Source: an uncultured Lachnospiraceae bacterium (lineage in GTDB: Bacteria; Bacillota; Clostridia; Lachnospirales; Lachnospiraceae). Taken from it: DNA of 13,424 bases. The DNA lies in NCBI GenBank assembly GCA_947174615.1, contig CAMWJQ010000052.1, positions 1-13,424 on the forward strand. The letters run 5' to 3'. This document shows, one piece after another, positions 1 through 7,577 of this stretch. Position 1 is the first letter of the stretch. Each line of letters opens with the position of its first letter. A model generated the notes under the pieces. It was given only the letters and a program-made list of their open reading frames with translations. It did not search any database and was not told where the DNA came from. A program made the position numbers and the translations under genes.

Positions 1-34
1 TCTAAACTCTCATGACTTGAATGTTTTCTTTATG

Positions 35-63
35 ATTATAACATATAATTCCTTCAATGTCTC
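35..63 (-). promoter_or_regulatory. candidate promoter reading off the left edge
   Basis: On the minus strand there is a perfect extended -10, TGTTATAAT (hexamer at 35-40), 17 nt downstream of GAGACA at 58-63, which matches 4 of 6 bases of the -35 consensus. It lies just after the end of the broken gene remnant, so it would drive a gene beyond the left edge of the window. This is sequence-match evidence only. Confidence 0.4.
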
Positions 64-405
64 TACCAATTTTCATTTTCTCCGAAAATTTCTCCGAAAA
101 AGTTTACCATCGTCTCCTGAATCCGCGTCAGATCCACCTTCTTCCTTCTATTTGCACTGGCGTATAATTTCTTATATTTCTCCTTTATCTTTGTTGTTTT
201 TCGCATCCTTTAACAGAAATATAAAAAGCTTTGTCAAATCATCCCTACATTGGTTCAATCCCAGTTCTGCGGTCTGCAGTGCGTTCTCTTTGTTGCCATT
301 TTTACAATAACACTGAGTTAATTCAATATAATATTCGGATTCCCGATCCAGATTCCACTCTAAATGACGGATGTATTTACCTGTCACCCCATACTGCCTG
401 TACAA
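63..405 (-). pseudogene. frameshifted C-terminal remnant of a TPR-like protein
   Basis: An open frame read from about 456 down to 172 encodes helical, TPR-like sequence (ELTQCYCKNGNKENALQTAE and following, ending KNNKDKGEI). It then stops at 172-174. A frame shifted by one base continues the protein-like character immediately (KEKYKKLYASANRRKKVDLT, ending NENW) to a TAG at 63-65. The shift falls in an A-rich stretch around 180-195, which fits a one-base insertion or two-base deletion. No ATG with a ribosome site precedes it: the frame runs upstream into the tail of the glycosyltransferase gene, so the 5' part is missing. I read it as the decayed 3' end of a larger gene. The family is not recognised. 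Alternatives are a short real gene from the TTG at 405 (77 codons), or a sequencing error. Confidence 0.45.
78..100. repeat. short tandem repeat, 11-12 bp unit
   Basis: TTCTCCGAAAA occurs at 78-88 and again at 90-100 (period 12). On the minus strand it encodes two similar tetrapeptides, FFGE and IFGE, within the tail of the frameshifted remnant. Confidence 0.6.
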
Positions 406-439
406 GTCCCCTGCTTCTTTCTTGCAGTATATTTTCTGT

Positions 440-1561
440 CTACCCCTTAATCCCTTTCAACATCCGTTCGAATCTCGTCAATGTCTGTGAACGCAGTGTA
501 AACAGCAGAATCCAATCCAGCACAATCTCCGCGTAGTAACTTGCCATCGTGTGACGTCCAGAGAGGATTTTTAACAAAACCTGCGGCTTGACCTTTCCCT
601 TTTTCACATACTTAGCGGCTGTGATACATTCGTCAAAATTACGCCCGTAAATCGTGTTGTCATAATATAGGCGAATTGTCTTTCTCGTTTTCTTGATCTC
701 ACTGCTTGTCAGATTGTGGATTGCTTCGAGGTATTGTTTGCAGAAGATCGCACTCTTTAGCAATCGGAGCGTCTCCTGGTCGCGGACCCTTCCCGCAACG
801 CTGTGATACAGGTCCTCAAAGCAGAACTGTTGTTTTTCTGCTAAATTCTCTATATATTTATGCGTATAAGTTTCCGAATTTAGATTCACACGCCAGTAGT
901 ATCCAATGTATGCAATGGTGCTGACACGCTTTGCCTTGGCAAGCGCCTCTGTCTTAACCAGCAGATCATCCTCAAAGTTTACAAATGCCCTAAATTGAAG
1001 ATCATATTTTCTCCAAAAGTGCATTTGGAACATACAGGACCATATATGAGGATAACGATTGTTTTTTCCCATTTTTAAAGGAGGGACAAACCCATTAAAT
1101 AACAATGGATACAGCAATTCTTCCAGAATATGATTGTTATCATAACAGGCGTCCTCTGATAATTCAAAAGCCGAATACTTTCCGTCAATGCTCCGCCCGA
1201 CACTGCACATGCACAGATCACTGCCATCCTGCTCCATCCGCTCGATTTGCTTTAAATAACATTCGCTATTCACAATATCATCCTGATCACAGAAGCATAG
1301 ATACTTGCCGGATGCCTTTGAGACGCCATAGTTTCTTGCTGATACTGTTCCGCCGTTCTCCTTGCTGTAAACAGTTATGCGGTCATCCTGTTGCTGCATC
1401 TGCCGACAGTACATCAGACTGTTGTCTGTAGAACCATCATCAATAATTAACACTTCGATATTCCGGTACTCAGAGCGCAATATGCTCCTTATTGTTTCTT
1501 GTATATATTTTTCCCCATTAAATACAGGGAGGATAACACTTACTTTTCCGTATTCTTTCAT
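440..1561 (-). CDS. family 2 glycosyltransferase
   Basis: This 373-residue protein should transfer a sugar from a nucleotide-sugar donor at the cytoplasmic face of the membrane. The GT-A fold is clear: VSVILPVFNGEKYI (7-20), LIIDDGSTDNS (38-48), the KENGG..SARNYG segment (67-79) and the metal-binding CDQDD (91-95). NFEDDLLVKTEAL (195-207) supplies the acidic acceptor-side motif. The C-terminal third is helical and unassigned, with a hydrophobic stretch near IVLDWILLF that could touch the membrane. The ATG is preceded by AGGA about 8 nt upstream. It is the last intact gene of the glycosyltransferase run, 60 bp after the preceding GT2 gene with no terminator visible between them, and its 3' end abuts a gene remnant. 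The acceptor and donor cannot be read from the sequence. Family certain, specific product unknown. Confidence 0.9.
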   Translation of the reverse strand: MKEYGKVSVILPVFNGEKYIQETIRSILRSEYRNIEVLIIDDGSTDNSLMYCRQMQQQDDRITVYSKENGGTVSARNYGVSKASGKYLCFCDQDDIVNSECYLKQIERMEQDGSDLCMCSVGRSIDGKYSAFELSEDACYDNNHILEELLYPLLFNGFVPPLKMGKNNRYPHIWSCMFQMHFWRKYDLQFRAFVNFEDDLLVKTEALAKAKRVSTIAYIGYYWRVNLNSETYTHKYIENLAEKQQFCFEDLYHSVAGRVRDQETLRLLKSAIFCKQYLEAIHNLTSSEIKKTRKTIRLYYDNTIYGRNFDECITAAKYVKKGKVKPQVLLKILSGRHTMASYYAEIVLDWILLFTLRSQTLTRFERMLKGIKG

Positions 1562-1621
1562 TGTATATTCCTATCTGGAAGAAAACTACGTCTATCATCT
1601 TAATATGTTCTCATTTCAATC

Positions 1622-2773
1622 TCATTTCGATCTGACAAGGCGGCTTAGTTTCCATATCCCTGTCAGGGAGATGTAGGAGCCCCCTGCCGCCAGCCGATTG
1701 ATTAATCTTGCATTGGAATCCCGGAATACGATGCGCCGATATTTTTTAATTTCACTTGCAAGCCGTTCATATTCTATTCTATAGCGATTGTTATTTTCTA
1801 TACAGGACAGCAGTTCAAAGCACGCGCTGAAATGCCGCGAGACTGCCGCCTTGCGCAAATCGGGATAATATTTCTCCATAAACTGTATACACTCGCTGGT
1901 AAATGTAATATAATCCATTCGGCGCCGGTCAAACTGCTGATTGACGATGCTGTCCGAACGCTGAAAATAATAATATTTTGCTTCATCTCCGCAGACAATC
2001 GTATCTGCCGCCTCAAACAGCTTGTACATCACAGCCACGTCCTCATGCAGTTTTCCCACAGGAAACAGAAGGTCTATCGAGGAGGGTAAAAGCTGTTCCC
2101 CTTTGGCATTTGTCCCCCAGGTGTTCCTGTGCATAAAAAGTGATGCATCAAACAGGCGTCCCCACGCAGATGATATCATTCCTCGCTGATATAATAAATG
2201 GCGTAAGCCTTCCTCCGTGTTGTACACTTTTTCAGAGTCTACTCTGTTATTATTCCCATCCCGTTTTCTATAACTGCTGTTTTTATCCGTATTTGTATCA
2301 CCATTCCCAGCCACTTTATCTCGGCACACACCATTATACTTATACTTTTCATCAATACGCATTGAGTTACATGTGGTATTTTTAGTATTTTCATCACTGT
2401 GATACACTTTTTGATACCCACACACCGCGATCTGCGCATGATGCCTCTCGATCATTCCATATAGATATGCAATATAGTCCTCGGCAAGATAATCATCGCT
2501 GTCTACAAATGCAAAATATTTTCCTGATGCTGCTTTCATTCCAGTATTTCTGGCATCTGACAAGCCTCCATTCTCCTTATGGATTGTTCGAACCCGTGTA
2601 TCCATTACGGCTAATTCATCGCAGCGTGCTCCCGACAAATCTGTCGAACCATCATCCACCAACAGGATTTCGAGTTTTGTATAAGTCTGTGCGCAAATAC
2701 TGCCAACACATCGCACAACATAGTTCTCCACATTATAAACCGGCACAATCACGCTAATCAATGGCTCACTCAT
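1622..2773 (-). CDS. family 2 glycosyltransferase with internal insertion
   Basis: This 383-residue GT2 enzyme has the N-terminal GT-A core LISVIVPVYNVENYV (5-19), LLVDDGSTD (37-45), HKENGGLSDARNTG (65-78) and DXD motif FVDSDDYL (89-96). KLHEDVAVMYKLFEAAD (241-257) is the usual acidic acceptor-side motif. It matches bacterial capsule and exopolysaccharide transferases. Oddly, an Asn/Asp/Lys-rich segment at about 125-183 separates the core from the SSAWGRLFD motif, and a second short insertion lies at about 214-234; both regions are usually compact in this family. The ATG at 2773 lies inside the GT4 gene end: the two overlap by 8 nt (ATGAGTGA), which suggests translational coupling. A GGAGGAA ribosome site lies roughly 10 nt upstream, inside the GT4 gene. 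No transmembrane anchor is evident. Substrate unknown. Confidence 0.9.
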   Translation of the reverse strand: MSEPLISVIVPVYNVENYVVRCVGSICAQTYTKLEILLVDDGSTDLSGARCDELAVMDTRVRTIHKENGGLSDARNTGMKAASGKYFAFVDSDDYLAEDYIAYLYGMIERHHAQIAVCGYQKVYHSDENTKNTTCNSMRIDEKYKYNGVCRDKVAGNGDTNTDKNSSYRKRDGNNNRVDSEKVYNTEEGLRHLLYQRGMISSAWGRLFDASLFMHRNTWGTNAKGEQLLPSSIDLLFPVGKLHEDVAVMYKLFEAADTIVCGDEAKYYYFQRSDSIVNQQFDRRRMDYITFTSECIQFMEKYYPDLRKAAVSRHFSACFELLSCIENNNRYRIEYERLASEIKKYRRIVFRDSNARLINRLAAGGSYISLTGIWKLSRLVRSK

Positions 2774-3896
2774 CTGCCAACAATTCCTCCACCTTCTCCG
2801 TCATCCTGTCCCACGAAAAACGATACGCCTCTTTTCTCACATTCTCTGCAAATACAGTTTCCATATGATTCTGATAATATTTTAAAATAGCATCTGCAAT
2901 TTTGTCAGGATTTTGCGATTCTACAACATAACCAGTCTTTCCATCTGTCACGACGTCGGGCAGACCGCCAACGTTCGTGACAATGACTGGCTTCTCAAAT
3001 CCATAAGCGATTTGCACGATGCCGCTCTGTGTTGCCGACTCATAAGGAAGCACCACCAAATCACAGGCAGCAAAATATTTTTCCACCTCATTGTCAGGGG
3101 TGTAGCCATCGATTACCTCTATACAATCCTGTACCATACAGCGCTGAATCAGTTCGAGATAGTCCTCCTTATCCTGCCCAAAGGTCCCCACAATCATTAG
3201 GCGGATCCCCTCTATCTTTTGTTTCAGAATGGGCATCGCCTGTATGAGGTACTTCAGTCCCTTGTAATCCCGCACAAAGCCAAAAAATAACAATAGTTTT
3301 TCATCGGAATTGTATGATAACGCCTGTCTTGCCTGTTCCTTAGCAAGATTATGGATTTGAAACGCATTGTAGGTGGGATGCGGATTTTGCCGATATTGTG
3401 CATCTGGTTTGATCGTGAGGAGATCCTCCCCATCGCTTCTGGAATGCACGAGAAAAGAATCCGCCTTTCTTAAGACCATTTTTGTCAGCAGCTTGTCCAT
3501 CGGAAACCGCTCATGCGGAAACACATTATGACAGACAAACATTTTTTTGATTTTTTTCCCCAGCGCTGTCTGCAGAATCCAATAACAGGGTGCAAAGTAG
3601 GGATGCCACCACTGCATAAGAACTAAATCTGGTTGGAGCTGCCTGATTTTTCGCGCTGTATTGATGATATTCAAGGGATTTGCCGTATCGATCCAAAATT
3701 GCGCTCCCTCTACTCTGAACATATCAGTTGTGTAATCTTTCTGTTCCTTCTTAAATAAAAACTTAGGATACTGCATTTTATATGAAATCAGCTCTACGTC
3801 AAATTTTTTTGACAGTGCGCGATACATCAGGCTGGTGTAATGCGCGATGCCGCCCTTATATGGGTAAACAGGTCCGATTAAAACAATTTTTTTCAT
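2766..3896 (-). CDS. family 4 glycosyltransferase (GT-B)
   Basis: A 376-residue GT-B enzyme. The N-terminal Rossmann domain opens with IVLIGPVYPYKGGIAHYT (4-21), whose GGIAHY loop is typical for the acceptor/donor cleft. The C-terminal domain has GFVRDYKGL (206-214), MIVGTFG (234-240), ACDLVVLPYESATQSG (277-292) and VTNVGGLPDVV (306-316). In place of the usual EGFG...E signature it has ESATQSGIVQIAYG, a variant common in this subgroup. Expected role: retaining transfer of a hexose or similar sugar to a lipid-linked or growing glycan on the cytoplasmic side. The ATG has AAGGAAG about 8 nt upstream. It follows the ATPase gene by 65 bp and overlaps the downstream GT2 gene by 8 nt, so the three transferases probably act on one polysaccharide. 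Donor and linkage cannot be assigned. Confidence 0.9.
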   Translation of the reverse strand: MKKIVLIGPVYPYKGGIAHYTSLMYRALSKKFDVELISYKMQYPKFLFKKEQKDYTTDMFRVEGAQFWIDTANPLNIINTARKIRQLQPDLVLMQWWHPYFAPCYWILQTALGKKIKKMFVCHNVFPHERFPMDKLLTKMVLRKADSFLVHSRSDGEDLLTIKPDAQYRQNPHPTYNAFQIHNLAKEQARQALSYNSDEKLLLFFGFVRDYKGLKYLIQAMPILKQKIEGIRLMIVGTFGQDKEDYLELIQRCMVQDCIEVIDGYTPDNEVEKYFAACDLVVLPYESATQSGIVQIAYGFEKPVIVTNVGGLPDVVTDGKTGYVVESQNPDKIADAILKYYQNHMETVFAENVRKEAYRFSWDRMTEKVEELLADE

Positions 3897-3961
3897 AGGA
3901 CAACTTCCTTTGCTTAGTTCGTATTGAGCTAACCCAGCGCGCTATGCAGAAAATTGCATCT

Positions 3962-5659
3962 TTACGCATACGGTCTGCAGTGCACCACGCACTCCTTCCC
4001 GCAAAATGCGATGCCATAATAACTGATATATTTATAGCCGTCATTTCGAAGCTCCGTTTCGTACTGCCTGTCAACAATCTGCTGGATTGCCTCGTCTGCC
4101 TTCTGGTCCAGCTCCTCAAAATCTTTTGTGGCCTTAAACTCAATGACAAACGCCTCCCTGCTGCGCCGGATTGGTTTCACCAGCAGATCGCTGCGCCCCT
4201 TTCCGCCCTCTCTGTTCGAGCGTATTGTATAGCCTTTGATGCCTGTCAAAAGCCCCGCCATCATGCCATGATAATAGTACTCATTCTGGTCCATATAGCT
4301 GATCGTCTCCTCAAAAATGTCATTGATCTCCTCTGTCATCACAGCGCAGTCCTTTTCGATCACGGCATTGTGCAGCGGATGCATATCCCTGCCCTTTAAC
4401 TTATCATGAAACCATTTCTGTATTTTCTGATTAAAAATATATCGAACTTCCTTGTTTGGAATCGTAAGCTCCGCGTAGATCGTCTCATCCTCCATCCATT
4501 CCCTGACTTTGCGGAAATATCCGGTGAAAAACATAAAATTCCAGAGATTATCTCCCTCGTCATAAATCTCTTTGTAGGTGATATCCTCGTGAATCTGTAC
4601 CTCAATCGAGCCGCCTGTCAGCAGCGTTTCGATTCTTTCCCGATCCTCATCATCGGCGCGGTCAATCAGCGTCTTGACAATACTGTTCGAAGAGGTATTC
4701 GCCCAGTAGGACATCGGCAGCCAGTCATGGTATGGACGTGCATCATTGATATACAGCATGACACTCCACGGATTATAAATATCGGTCTCCCCAAAGGTAT
4801 AACCGTTGTACCAGTCTTTTACAGTCTCATACTTATCATCCAGCTCATAATAATGACACATCTTCTCCACTTCGTCTACTTTAAACCCAAAGTACTCATC
4901 ATACTTAATACTTCGAATCGATACAATGTTTAGATTATTCAGTCCAGTAAAAATGCTTTCTTTCGACACGCGAAGGCACCCTGTGATCGCCGCAAATCCA
5001 AGACTGGCGTTGTCCTTTAAACCGCTCTCAAACAAAGCCCTGATAAAATTGATCATCTCGTTGTAAAATCCGCATGAAAATGCATTTTCCAGCGGGACAT
5101 CATACTCGTCAATCAGTACCAGCGCTTTCTTTCCATAATAGATTTCCAGACATTGCGCGAGAAACAGAATGGATGTCTCATAGTCGTTCTGACTGCCTTG
5201 CCGACGCATGAGTTTTAAATATTTCTCCTTATTTTTTTCCAGTTTCGGATGCTCCAGAATGAAGTCGTGGCGTCCAAACTCCTCTGCAAGAACCCGCTCC
5301 ATCTCCAAATACGACCGCGCAAAACTCTCCCGTTTGGTATCCTTCAATGTCAGATAGATGACCGGGTACTGTCCCCTGTGTGCCAGATAGGTTTCTCCTG
5401 CCTCCATGATTTTCAGTCCATCAAATAAATAAGACCAGTCCCGCTTGTTCCCCTTCCAGTCCCTGTCATCTTCAAAGTAATACTTGAGCATACTCATGTT
5501 GAGCGTCTTGCCAAACCGGCGCGGGCGTGTGAAAAGTGTGACTTTCACCTTACTGTCCAGCAGCTCTTGAATCATGGGGGTCTTGTCTACGTAATAAAAT
5601 TCTTGTTGAATCATTTCGGCGAAATCACTGATGCCAATAGGCAATGCTCTGTAATTCAT
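3962..5659 (-). CDS. AAA-ATPase-like protein with PD-(D/E)XK nuclease domain
   Basis: With the start chosen here the protein has 565 residues. The N-terminal part matches the AAA-ATPase-like family of PF09820: LPIGISDF near the start, the P-loop variant TRPRRFGKT (44-52), the Walker B LVLIDEYD (180-187) and IYNPWSV (294-300). The C-terminal part resembles the PD-(D/E)XK family PF08011, with GRSDLLV (488-494) and FVIEFKA (504-510) supplying the D and ExK residues. The role of these proteins is not established; they are common multicopy genes in gut anaerobes and have been suspected of mobility or defence roles. The start at 5659 is preferred over an ATG at 5704. AGAGGAG lies 9 nt before 5659, the family normally begins just before LPIG, and the promoter at 5720-5748 would leave only about 9 nt of leader before 5704. 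It heads the glycosyltransferase unit. No terminator separates it from the GT4 gene 65 bp downstream. Confidence 0.88.
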   Translation of the reverse strand: MNYRALPIGISDFAEMIQQEFYYVDKTPMIQELLDSKVKVTLFTRPRRFGKTLNMSMLKYYFEDDRDWKGNKRDWSYLFDGLKIMEAGETYLAHRGQYPVIYLTLKDTKRESFARSYLEMERVLAEEFGRHDFILEHPKLEKNKEKYLKLMRRQGSQNDYETSILFLAQCLEIYYGKKALVLIDEYDVPLENAFSCGFYNEMINFIRALFESGLKDNASLGFAAITGCLRVSKESIFTGLNNLNIVSIRSIKYDEYFGFKVDEVEKMCHYYELDDKYETVKDWYNGYTFGETDIYNPWSVMLYINDARPYHDWLPMSYWANTSSNSIVKTLIDRADDEDRERIETLLTGGSIEVQIHEDITYKEIYDEGDNLWNFMFFTGYFRKVREWMEDETIYAELTIPNKEVRYIFNQKIQKWFHDKLKGRDMHPLHNAVIEKDCAVMTEEINDIFEETISYMDQNEYYYHGMMAGLLTGIKGYTIRSNREGGKGRSDLLVKPIRRSREAFVIEFKATKDFEELDQKADEAIQQIVDRQYETELRNDGYKYISYYGIAFCGKECVVHCRPYA

Positions 5660-5668
5660 CTCTAAAAT

Positions 5669-5675
5669 CTCCTCT
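5669..5675 (-). promoter_or_regulatory. ribosome binding site deciding the ATPase start
   Basis: AGAGGAG on the minus strand, 9 nt before the ATG at 5659. The alternative ATG at 5704 has only GGGGG ending one base away, too close for normal use. Confidence 0.75.
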
Positions 5676-5719
5676 GCAAATACAGGAGGCAGCGAAACTG
5701 CCATTCCCCCTTTTCGATT

Positions 5720-5748
5720 ATGATACCATGTTTTTATATGACGTGCAA
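5720..5748 (-). promoter_or_regulatory. promoter of the ATPase-glycosyltransferase unit
   Basis: On the minus strand, the extended -10 TGGTATCAT (hexamer at 5720-5725) lies 17 nt downstream of TTGCAC (5743-5748). Predicted transcription starts near 5713, giving a leader of about 50 nt to the ATG at 5659. It is arranged back-to-back with the plus-strand promoter at 5774-5801. Confidence 0.6.
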
Positions 5749-5773
5749 GGCTTCAAAACCATCGTTTTCTCGT

Positions 5774-5801
5774 TTGCGATCTGAAACTTTTGTGATATAC
5801 T
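5774..5801 (+). promoter_or_regulatory. promoter of the radical-SAM activase gene
   Basis: Extended -10 TGATATACT (hexamer at 5796-5801) with TTGCGA at 5774-5779 as -35, spacer 16 nt. The transcript leader would be about 95 nt. I see no riboswitch-like fold in the 5802-5901 stretch. Confidence 0.6.
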
Positions 5802-5901
5802 ACCTTTATACCTGCTTCAATCAAGACACTCGAATCCCCCTCCGAGCAGCCAAAGGCACAGAGGACAGAAAACGCACATGAAACAATAAGGAGCAAATAC
5901 C

Positions 5902-6594
5902 ATGTTGATTCTTGGTCTGACTAAAACAACTTTATTGGACTACCCAGAGCATGTCGCAGCCACGCTGTTTACAGGCGGGTGCAATTTCCGCTGCCCGTAC
6001 TGCCACAATCGGGATATTATCCTGCAAAGCAGCACATTGCAGCCGCTCACGGATGATGAGATCTTCTCTTTTCTGCGGAGGCGGCAGCATGTCCTGAGCG
6101 GCGTGTGCATCACAGGGGGGGAACCTACCCTGTATCAAGACCTGCCTGCATTGATCCGGCGCATTCGGGCACTTGGCTATCTGGTAAAATTAGACACAAA
6201 CGGTTCTAATCCGCAGATGCTGTGCTCTCTGATTCAAGACAAACTGATCGACTACTGTGCGATGGATATTAAAAATGCGCCTGAAAAATATGCTGTGACT
6301 GCCGGCTGCCAGGACCTGTCTGCGGTGAAGGAATCCGTCCAGCTCTTGCTGTGCCAGCAGACGATTCCTTATGAATTTCGCACAACACTCGTGGCAGAGC
6401 TGCACAGCAAGACAGACTTGACCGCGATTGCCCGGTGGATTTCAGGGGCAAATGCGTACTATCTGCAGTCCTATATGGACAGCGAAGGTGTGCTCTGCCC
6501 GGGATTTCATGCTCCTTCCGCAGAAACCCTGCAGACCTATGCGGACCTATGCCGTCAATACGTGCCCAATACATTCATTCGAGGAGACCTATAA
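5902..6594 (+). CDS. nrdG: NrdG-like radical-SAM activase
   Basis: This 230-residue protein should use a [4Fe-4S] cluster and S-adenosylmethionine to generate the glycyl radical of a partner enzyme, by family most likely the anaerobic ribonucleotide reductase NrdD. The cluster motif CNFRCPYC gives C27, C31 and C34 (CX3CX2C), and TGGEPTLYQD (71-80) is the SAM-binding GGE motif. The opening LTKTTLLDYPEHVAATLFTG matches the NrdG2-type group (TIGR02495-like), which is longer than the approximately 155-residue classical NrdG. No ferredoxin-like insert with extra Cys clusters is seen. The ATG has AAGGAG 7-8 nt upstream. It is the only plus-strand gene, with its own promoter, and no nrdD lies in the window, so the partner is inferred. 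It ends 12 bp from the convergent gene, with no terminator between them. Activation of a different glycyl-radical enzyme is possible. Confidence 0.85.
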   Translation: MLILGLTKTTLLDYPEHVAATLFTGGCNFRCPYCHNRDIILQSSTLQPLTDDEIFSFLRRRQHVLSGVCITGGEPTLYQDLPALIRRIRALGYLVKLDTNGSNPQMLCSLIQDKLIDYCAMDIKNAPEKYAVTAGCQDLSAVKESVQLLLCQQTIPYEFRTTLVAELHSKTDLTAIARWISGANAYYLQSYMDSEGVLCPGFHAPSAETLQTYADLCRQYVPNTFIRGDL

Positions 6595-6606
6595 TTTATT
6601 CCGATG

Positions 6607-7404
6607 TTAAATCTCCACCCGCTTCATATAATATCCAAAACAGCCTTTATATAGCTTATTGTCCGCATCCTGCTGCATTCGTGCCTCGCCATTTTCAAAT
6701 CCCTCAAATCCAAACATCTGTGCGATATGCTGTTCTCTCTCATAATAGACACCCGGCACACCAAGATAATACAGGATATCCTTCTGCGCATACCGAAACA
6801 GGAGAAGCTGTCGATAATTGTAATACGAATGTAATACAAAAGAATTGGTCGCCAGTTCGTGATACTTTGCCGCCAGTATCACGACATCCCGCGGACGAAT
6901 CAAAATGCTCTGAGCGTCTGGGCAAATGTGAATCTCTGGATATATTTTTCGAAGCTGCTGCCATTTATCGGCATGAATCTCCTCATAAATCTCCTCACGA
7001 AGCGCATCGTGCACCGGCTGTTCCGCACTCTTTGCCACTTGCGGCTCTTTTGAAACCAACTCTGTACTGGTGCTGATTTCCGTATTTCCTTTTGGATAAT
7101 CATCTCGCAGCACACAGACGCCTTTTCTTGCCCCATACAGCGGAATCTCAACCCGCATACAGCGTGCAAGGTTCACTCGGTGGTTCCATTCGATTTTTTC
7201 CATACCATATCCGCCCTTGACTGGTACTGTTCCCATCAAGATCTTCTCATCGTCACTGTCCACGACATACACCTTGCAGCGATCACCACACTGCTGCGGC
7301 ACCCCCCGCAGCCCAACACTAAATCCACTGTTTTCTACTCTTAAAAAACCAATATTACGCTCTTTTTTTCCATTATTCATATAGTCAATATAAAAAAACT
7401 GCAT
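6607..7404 (-). CDS. conserved protein of unknown function (DUF6128-like)
   Basis: This 265-residue soluble protein has no signal peptide or membrane segment. The N-terminal 100 residues look beta-rich (FFYIDYMNNGKKERNIGFLR, then repeated hydrophobic-polar alternation). Residues 105-135 are a polar linker. The C-terminal half is denser and aromatic-rich: IRPRDVVILAAKY (169-181), FVLHSYYNYRQLLLFRY (189-205), YYLGVPGVYYERE (212-224), MFGFEGFE (230-237) and CFGYYMKRV (255-263). From memory this resembles the Lachnospiraceae family labelled DUF6128, whose C-terminus has the same LGVPG...FGF...GYYM pattern; that assignment is not certain. The ATG has GGAGGG 8 nt upstream. It is monocistronic by layout: the regulator gene upstream ends in a terminator, and the downstream neighbour is convergent. 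I do not assign a function. Confidence 0.8.
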   Translation of the reverse strand: MQFFYIDYMNNGKKERNIGFLRVENSGFSVGLRGVPQQCGDRCKVYVVDSDDEKILMGTVPVKGGYGMEKIEWNHRVNLARCMRVEIPLYGARKGVCVLRDDYPKGNTEISTSTELVSKEPQVAKSAEQPVHDALREEIYEEIHADKWQQLRKIYPEIHICPDAQSILIRPRDVVILAAKYHELATNSFVLHSYYNYRQLLLFRYAQKDILYYLGVPGVYYEREQHIAQMFGFEGFENGEARMQQDADNKLYKGCFGYYMKRVEI

Positions 7405-7509
7405 ACGAAATTCCCTCCATTCATCATGGTTATTCTAATGTATGTCCATGTTGGGGATTTTATGCGGTCATAAGGGACTGTAGCTGCAGTTCCTAAGATT
7501 TATATCCAT

Positions 7510-7548
7510 AAGAAAAGCTGCCAGAAAAAACCTCATTTTCTGACAGCC
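7510..7548 (-). terminator. intrinsic terminator after the PucR-type regulator gene
   Basis: On the minus strand GCTGTCAGAAAA pairs with TTTTCTGGCAGC (arms within 7517-7547) across a short loop, followed by TTTTCTT. The one non-Watson-Crick pair is G-U in the minus-strand RNA but A-C on the other strand, which supports function in the coding direction. Confidence 0.85.
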
Positions 7549-7577
7549 TTCATCATGCGATTTAATTTATATCTATT

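Noticed and set aside
3897..3961. Small hairpin ATGCA/TGCAT in the gap between the ATPase and GT4 genes
   Set aside because: Only 5 bp and no U-tract, so it is not a terminator.
3944..4933. Long plus-strand open frames (151 and 175 codons) opposite the ATPase gene
   Set aside because: They are antisense shadows of a clear coding gene, without ribosome sites or recognisable domains.
5660..5704. Upstream ATG extension of the ATPase gene (15 residues)
   Set aside because: Its ribosome site is too close, the promoter leaves almost no leader, and the family starts at the internal ATG.
6435..7076. 213-codon plus-strand open frame across the gene junction
   Set aside because: It overlaps two well-supported genes in other frames, and its composition (many Pro, His, Cys) is typical of a shadow frame.
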